A stretch of 64,000 bases of DNA from Kalaharituber pfeilii (taxonomy: Eukaryota; Ascomycota; Pezizomycetes; Pezizales; Pezizaceae). Shown piece after piece: positions 57,207 through 64,000 of the stretch. The position numbers and the translations under genes are program-made. The first letter of the stretch is position 1; every line of letters starts with the position of its first letter. The DNA is taken from positions 372,001 through 436,000 of the forward strand of contig WHUZ01000003.1 of assembly GCA_015179045.1 (NCBI GenBank), read 5' to 3'. Below the pieces are notes generated by a model. It worked only from the letters and a program-made list of their open reading frames with translations. It did no database searches and was not told the DNA's origin.

Positions 57207-59203
57207 ATGGATTCTCTTGCCACCGTAAACACCGGCCCAGTTGCATCAACTTTCCCGCGGAACTTTGTGCCCAGCCCACCATCAACATGCACTCGCAATC
57301 AAGTACCGGTAACCTTTTCCAGGCGAGGGTCGACATCTGGCTTGAGCTGCGCAGAGGATGGTGATGAAAATGATGCGCCAAGGCCACGGCTAACCCGCGA
57401 GCAAGCGTTCTTGTTAGAGAAGCAATTTAACGAGACCCCGAAGCCAACTGCAGCCATTCGGTGGTCTGTGGCCCAAAAGACCGGGCTCTCCACGCAACGT
57501 GTAGGGGTACGTTTTTTTTTTTCGTGCTGAAAACAAGCCCATTTCACATCACTGCACCTTTGCAAGGTTCTCGTCTAACTTCATTTATATATATTACACA
57601 GAACTGGTTCCAAAATCGTCGTGCAAAAGCAAAGCTTCAAAAGAGGCAGGAAGAGCTACAAGTCATGCAGGTTCTCGAATCCGCTGGACGCAGAAGCGCA
57701 ACTGAGCCCTCATCTCCTTCTCAACCGCAGGAGATGCCCAATCAAAAGGTACAAAAGAATTCAGGAAGACGGCGCGCAAAATCCGATTCTTCCACGGCTC
57801 GATTGAACACAACAGTCCGCTCTATAGAGACCCCGAGCTATGCGCCTGATGCATCGCCAACGGAAGCAAGTTATGCACCTCACGCCCCCTCGCTGGCTCA
57901 AGCAGCTGCAGCTGTACGACAGGCGAGTTGTGTAGGTGGCTTTGGAGAGTACAATCTCCCAGTGGCACACCTAATACCTAATCAAGCTCCTATCAATTTC
58001 GAATACAGTCATTTTGGTTCTCGAAGTTATGCGGTTGAGACACCATGGCAGCAACCTGCTTCGGCTTTCTCTGACTGGGGAAGTAGCAGAAATTCAATTG
58101 CAGCATATACCCCAACGCCTTCTGGCCAGAAAGAAGATCCTTTTGAATATGATAACCAAATCACAAGAAACCAAACCGCATTTTCACCATTAGATTCAAA
58201 TAAACCAACGCAAGATGATTATGATATGTTTGCAGCGGCAATTGAGATGAATCAGTACAATAGACCTTTCATTATGCCTTCTTTTCCAACTAATAGCTTG
58301 ATGAGGAGAAGGCAGATGTCTCCTCTTTGCGCGGAGCCGCAAAACTCGTCCTCACTCTTCTCTCCATTTGTTGATCGCCGCGATTCATGCCCTCCAGAAT
58401 TTGTGGATTCTTTCAGTGCCTTCAACACCCGAGCGTCAATTAGTGGGGAAGCATCAAATCAGTCCACAGACGCTCAGCCATCATTAGCAGCCCGTCGCAA
58501 ACAAGCATGCCCAAGCCTTCTCGGCAGCTCAAACTTCCCAATACGAAGCAATTCCATCAAAGGCGCACTTCCCGTCTTCGTCGCCGCCGAAGAGAAACCG
58601 ACCATCTCCACCACTACCACTACTACCATTAACACCATGCGCCGGCACCGCTCATCCGTTGGTGACACCAACAAGCGCGCAAAAGTGTGCACTGGCTTCT
58701 CTCAAGACCAGCAACAACAGGCCCCCTTCAACTTAGACATATTCAATAACCTACCCACGGCCGAGAATGCATCATCGCCAAAGTTTACCCCTTTATCGTC
58801 ACCGGGCCTGGTCGAGCCATCGTCGTTGGGCGATGCGTGCGCGGCTGCCTCGTGCGTGAAGCAAGACAGGATTCCAGATTTGGGATTCATCGCTAGCAGT
58901 GCGACGCCGGAATCGGGTACATTCGATGACCACACGGCCGCAGTAGCAGCGTTGCCGGATTCGTATCAGATGCATATGCCAGAGCACCAACTATTCAGGC
59001 ATACGAGGCTCGCGCAGTACTATGATTTCCCCTCGGAGGGTAGTAGCGCAAGCAGCGGGATTCTTCTTGGTAAAGAGACGAATGCGTTCCCGTTTGAGGA
59101 GTTTTTAAGTGCCAGGCTTAGTGCTGCTGCTGCTGCTGCGAAGGCGAGACCGTTGGAATGTACGATGTCCATAAACAAACAGACGTCGATGGTGTATAAC
59201 TAG
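57207..59203 (+). CDS. Homeodomain transcription factor
   Basis: Two exons (57207-57506, 57602-59203) give 633 residues. The homeodomain spans about residues 58-117: RPRLTREQAFLLEKQFNE, KPTAAIRWSVAQKTGLSTQR, then NWFQNRRAKAKLQKRQEE. The intron sits just before NWFQNRR, in the third (DNA-recognition) helix, with donor GTACGT and acceptor ACAG; reading through it would destroy helix three. Gln50, Asn51 and Arg53 equivalents are present, so sequence-specific DNA binding is expected in the nucleus. The remaining 500 residues are low-complexity, rich in Ser, Pro, Asn and Ala, with a basic patch (GRRRAKSD) and a Thr run. No second domain was recognised. The target genes and biological role are unknown. 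Confidence 0.93.
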
Positions 59204-62200
59204 TATCAGTACTAAATTTCTACATTATTTCTCTGTACCTTTTGTTGTTATTTACATATACCCTATTATTGCTATTATTGATTTATATCCTTAGGTACAC
59301 CCTCACTCATTTGTATCCATCATATTTAGTTAGCTGGATTTTGGCGTCTACTGTAGCCTTTTTTTCCCTTTTTTTTGTCCGTTTGTTTGCCGTTTTTCCT
59401 GGAGTAATTTACTGTGTAGGTGTCATTTGTTTTCCATGTAGGTGGTGGTGGTACAGGTACATATGTAATTTCAGTGTCAACTTGAAAGGTTCACGCACAC
59501 ATACACCAATAAGGATATCGACATGTACAATTTTCTTCTTTTTATATTTATTTGAGCGGTCACTTTTGACTTCTCATCCTCTGTATCTTTTTCTGATTTT
59601 CTTTTCTTTTTCGTTTTCCTTTTTTCCCTACATTTATTTCTATTTACCAGCTCTGGTAGTCACACATGTCGGTAGGGGAATAGGTGATGTTTTATTGTCA
59701 GGTACAGTAATGCGCAGTATACCGCGCTGTTGGTAAACAGTCAAGAAAGCAGGTAATGAAATTCATTCCCAGCCCAACGGGTAGAAAATGGTCAAGACAA
59801 AAAGCCTTCATCGTGTTAGAATATGGAAAGTTGGTCATGCGTGTAACTCATCCACTTTGCAACTTAATACCAATTTCATCATCATCATCATATATCCCAT
59901 CAATCTCGCTAGTGCTTATAACTGACTTGTTCTCCCTCCAAGTTCTACCATCACTGTAACTGAAACCCCGGTGTTCTCCGCCTCCCCCCTCCCCCTGCAA
60001 GTTCCTGGTGGGCACAACTTCGATGATATCATGCACATACATGGGCTAGACGGATACAAGTCAACTGCAAAGAAGAGACAGGGCAATTAAATTCGAATTT
60101 TAACAGATGTGTAACAGTAAGTGAGCTCCTTGTATCCCGTAATGGAACCATGTCGACAGTTTGATATACCATGCATGGGTATTCGAGCCTATGAATGCAT
60201 TAGCTGGGTTTTTCTTTTTCCCTTCGATGATTTCTCATGTGTTGTGGCCAACTGTACACATGACCAATTAGAGCCCAAGAATACGAATCTCACAATTTCC
60301 CCAGAATACGGCGCTCGGGGCATCGCTTTGTCTGGTTGGACAACCGCTGCTCAGGAACCAGTGCTCAACTATTGGGATGGAAGGCACAAGACACAATGGC
60401 CCAAGCCTATGGAATTATGTGATTCAGGTTGGAGCTCAGGTGGGCATAAGTTTTACACATGCTGTCAGAATGTGTCACGTTTCATTTTCAGTTGGTGAGC
60501 TCCATCACACCAGCAGTGGCCTGCAAAGAGTACCAGCGCTGTACTCATACATTACATCAGACAGTCTCATCGCAGCGCTGGACATCTGCTTTCAACCTGT
60601 GCTCTACAGGCGGACACAAGGTTGTGGTGCAAGCCCGAGGTTGAAGCTTGTATGCATTGCCGCTGTCCCGTTGTGTCCCGTTCGATTGTCAACCCCACCA
60701 AACAAATGCGACTCTCAGCCACCAGGCCCCGACTATCAATTATCCCCACCCAACCCTTCCCTTCTTTCTCTAATCTCTTTCCCACATGCCCCTCCCGTTT
60801 CCCCCTACACACCTCCCTGCCCACCACCTCGCTTTTTCGAACTGGCTTGCTTGCATACAAACGAACAAAATTTTGTATTCATGCACCGCACACAGCATGG
60901 AGGCAGCATAGTGCGCGCACACGCTCATTCAGTCCTTGCTGTCGAAACGCATGCCAAATTTCATCGGATACCTGCCTGTAACTGATCTTTCCTGTGATCA
61001 TACTTTGGGTTTCGTCTGAAAAGAGGCTCCCATTTGAGCTGCGCCCGTGCCCTGTGTATGTGGCATTGCTTTTTAGTCCGCCTTGTTTGTTTTTTTTTTG
61101 TTTTTTTTACTGGAATGTTAACACGCCAAGGACCGAATGCAGGTATGTCTCTGTCGCAACTTTAACCTATTCCCGTTTTGTTTCCGTCAAGGAAGGTTGT
61201 TTCCCATTTGGGTAGTCGGTGTTGTCCCCTTCGGAACCTTGCCAAATGCCACTAACTCACCAGCCAACGACATGGGGAACACAGTGACATCGCATTTCGC
61301 CGTTTTGCTGCATTCATTCCGTTGAGAGCAGCATTATTCAACGACTACTCAGCCCAATTTTGTAGCGCAGGAACCCTCGATAACGCAAGCCCGAGCGGCC
61401 AGCTGAAAAGGTGGAGACAGTGCTGTAGTGCACGGCTGATACCTTCAATGCTTGTAAGTTATATATAGAAACCGCGAATTCACAAACGGGATAATGAAAC
61501 AGTGTTTGATGGACATCTCCCTCACGTGATGTGATTTAAAGACAAATGTGAAAGCTGGCGGGGCCTGTGCTCTTTGGTCATGCTCATGGTCACCCGAGAT
61601 TTCAGCACTGCATGGATTACTTAGCTTGGCAGTTATATTACAGACGTGAATTTGGACCTGGAGAACAACAGAGATCATGACTTGTCGCAGGAGTTTCTTG
61701 CAACTGGAGGCGCGGCCCCCGCTGTAGGCTTACCAAACCACGCCGCACTGTCATAGCCAGCGCTGGCGTCACTGCTAGATGCTCGAGCACCTTATCGCTA
61801 CTCGTGCTTCCCTTAGAGCGTTCAGCTCTCAGACAATCAGCTTGTGGTTCCTGCATACAATCACTCAGGGGGGGGGGGGATGGGCTGGATCTATAACGTA
61901 GGAATTTCTTGGGCATTTCGCTATAAAGGAGTAGAGCGGCGTGGATTAGACACAAGCTATCGAGGCGCTGAACACAACTATCCTAGCAACTATGCCAAAT
62001 AAAGGTGTTGGTGTATCCAGTTGCTGCAGGACAAAAAAGAAAAAAAAAAAATGAAGCGAGATGCGCAGAGCATGAAGTCAACTCCACATACTCCGTACAA
62101 TATCAACGCAGCCATGACACAATATCAGGAGCAGATTTGCTTTCCCAGAGTAGGTAGCCTCGTGTCATTGCAGAGGCAAATGTAGAAAATAGCTGTGCAG

Positions 62201-63614
62201 GCCAGTCACCAACGATGTACATGATCGAGACTGTTGGGGAGAAGTACAAGGGTGTACGAATAGAGTGGAGGGTTACCCTCAATGCAGTCTCAGCACCATC
62301 AATGGAAGCAATGTCATAACCAGTGTAAAACCTTACTATGAAGTTAAAGGTTTCAGAGGCATTGAGCATACTTGTATTCAAAGCAACCAGGAATTTAAAG
62401 CAGCATTTCGATAATGAGATCGCGAAATCAAATGAGGAAAACGGACGTCCGCTACCCACTTCCCATCCCAGCACTCCAACTACATTTTAGCATCATATCT
62501 ACCATTACCATGGCACCACCATCCACCCATTACGAATGTATGTGCGTTGCCATTTTGGCCAATGGCTTCCATCAACAATAGATCTCCCAGACAAATTCAC
62601 CAAATAAGATTGAAGAAGCAAGATCACAAAATAAAAGTCAAAGCCAAAATTAAAACACGCGAATAACCAAGCAAGCCATACGAGATACTAAGTATACCAT
62701 CAGCGATCCCAACTTAAAAAAAAAAAAAATATATAGCAAACAGGAAATCGAAGCCAAACAAAACCTACCAACCAACCCGATGAAATGGAATAAGCATACT
62801 GAAAAACAGAAGCAAGCAGAGAGGGTACATAGTGTAGATGACCGCAGTTTCAACCATCCGAGAGAAGACGACTCAGCGAAGCAACCCTACATAAACAGTA
62901 TTGAACAAAGCGAGTGAGACAAAAGGTAGGACAAACGGAACAATAACCAATCCCTAACCGGAATACGATACATAAACGTGAGGATTAGAAAGTGATATGT
63001 TATCATCGTTCGCAAGGAAAACAAAGGTGGAGAAATAAACAAATTGTCAAACAATAACATAAAAATAAACCGGTGACCTTTGACATAGATTCAGTGCAAC
63101 AGTTCCACTCTGTAGGCGAACTACGTTTTGCGGCCCAGATCCAAAAAAAAAAAAAAAAGAAAGAAAAAAAAAGAAGAAAAAAAAAGAAAAGAGAAAATAA
63201 AAAAAGAGAAAAAGACAAGGAAAACATAGGCAGAAATTTCGTTATAAGGTTACCTCCAAGAAATTCCCAACATATAGGCAAACGAGGGAAATATGATAAA
63301 GGCCAGCTATTGCATTTTGAAGCCGAAATGAATCGTAGTTAGTGCCAAATAAAAATAAGAGAAGAAAAATTTTTCGGATCAAAACAGACCCAATGCCAAA
63401 GTTGCACCGTCACACACACACACAAAAAAAAAAAAAAAGGAAGACCCCCCTGAATGTGGAATAAAACAGAGGGAGAGAGGCGAGGCGATGCAACAATGTT
63501 TAGAAAAATGAAGAAGAAACTATGTCAAGGGGAATTCGAAATGAAGAGTGAAACATGCACCGTGTGCTAAATTCATATCAGAGGAACAGCTGCTACTCGA
63601 GTTGGAATTCTGCT
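59204..63614. other. Gene-free stretch between the homeodomain gene and the glutamine-rich gene
   Basis: The first 500 bp are a T-rich 3' flank. Open frames at 60121-60985 (plus) and 62103-62474 (minus) have no recognisable domain. Simple sequence includes a G11 run at 61869-61879, A-rich tracts at 62034-62051 and 63143-63216, and a CA run followed by A15 at 63414-63438. The right part is the 3' flank of the minus-strand gene. Confidence 0.5.
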
Positions 63615-64000
63615 TCACTGAGGAGGATTCCACCATTGTTGAGAAGTAGGGTTAGGCTTCCAGTTATGGGGCGCTGGTTGTTGGAGATAATGCTGTTGGG
63701 TCGAATACATGGGCTGGCCTACCTGGTGCTGTGGATGCATCAAAGAATGATGAGGCTGGGACAACGGCTGTGCATGCGGCTGCTGTGGGTGTTGTGGGTG
63801 AGAGGCTTGCGGTGCAGGCGGATGAAAGTAGGACTGCTGGTTGATGTATCCTGGATTGTGAAGCTGTTCCGGTTTGATACTTTGCCCCATCCTGTTTGGG
63901 GATTGCTGAGGTATATTCTGGTGCTGTTGCTGCTGCTGCTGCTGCTGCTGCTGTTGTTGTTGTTGTTGCACCTGATGTTGTTGCTGCTGTTGTTGCTGAT
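63615..64000 (-). CDS. C-terminal part of a glutamine-rich protein, truncated by window edge
   Basis: The frame is open from the window edge to a stop at 63615-63617, giving about 127 residues. It begins in CAG/CAA-encoded polyglutamine and continues as a Gln/Pro/His-rich tail (e.g. HPQHPQQPHAQPLSQPHH), ending NWKPNPTSQQWWNPPQ. Such tails are common in fungal transcriptional activators and co-regulators, but the diagnostic domains would lie beyond 64000, so no family is named. The mixed CAG/CAA glutamine tract is a candidate for length variation. The gene start is off the window. Confidence 0.65.
   Translation of the reverse strand, partial: QQQQQQQHQVQQQQQQQQQQQQQQQHQNIPQQSPNRMGQSIKPEQLHNPGYINQQSYFHPPAPQASHPQHPQQPHAQPLSQPHHSLMHPQHQVGQPMYSTQQHYLQQPAPHNWKPNPTSQQWWNPPQ

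Noticed and set aside
59242..59736. 164-codon plus-strand hydrophobic frame
   Set aside because: A T-rich 3' flank of the homeodomain gene. Hydrophobic residues simply reflect T-rich codons.
60377..60985. 202-codon plus-strand frame
   Set aside because: Pro-rich from a CCC-rich segment, with no domain, and overlapped by open frames in other phases.

Overview
This is a nuclear contig from a filamentous ascomycete. The evidence is many short introns (mostly 50-80 nt, with CTAAC/CTGAC branch sites), fungal versions of conserved proteins, and long homopurine/homopyrimidine tracts. Gene density is low and non-coding spacers are long, which would fit a repeat-expanded early-diverging Pezizomycotina lineage such as Pezizomycetes. 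That placement is inference.

Layout. 1-5.4 kb: no supportable gene. 5.4-8.5 kb: two minus-strand genes, a mitochondrial glycine carrier (HEM25/SLC25A38 type) and a Ddi2/cyanamide-hydratase-like HD protein that lacks key metal ligands. 11.6-12.9 kb: a three-exon single-pass membrane protein of unknown function (minus). 13-19.7 kb: gene-poor, with tiny A-tailed retroposons flanked by exact target-site duplications, one of them nested in a pogo-like MITE. 19.7-25.7 kb: a minus-strand block with a membrane-anchored paraoxonase-like protein, an eight-exon dipeptidyl peptidase III and SUMO. 25.7-42.8 kb: about 17 kb with no convincing gene. It holds a Tc1/mariner relic, a ~57-bp minisatellite of about 26 units, a perfect 20-bp foldback, more A-tailed retroposons, a G34 tract and many copies of a short dispersed motif. 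42.9-46.8 kb: a PMC1-type Ca2+-ATPase (plus). 49.1-53.6 kb: a graveyard of three decayed conserved genes, ORC1 (minus), an NAD(P)-binding GGHGK-type protein (plus) and the C-terminus of MAK21/NOC1 (plus). 54.4-55.4 kb: an intact five-exon HAD phosphatase. 57.2-59.2 kb: a homeodomain transcription factor. The right edge cuts a minus-strand glutamine-rich protein.

The genes are unrelated housekeeping and regulatory functions (heme/glycine transport, peptide turnover, sumoylation, Ca2+ sequestration, transcription), and no cluster logic links them. The most unusual material is non-coding: the very short A-tailed elements with target-site duplications, the nested insertion, the frame-preserving minisatellite, and the dispersed imperfect palindrome related to CTAGTCTGGTTGC and TCGTGCCCAGACTAT. 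Exon boundaries were derived by hand from splice motifs, phase and protein-family continuity. No alignment or search was run.
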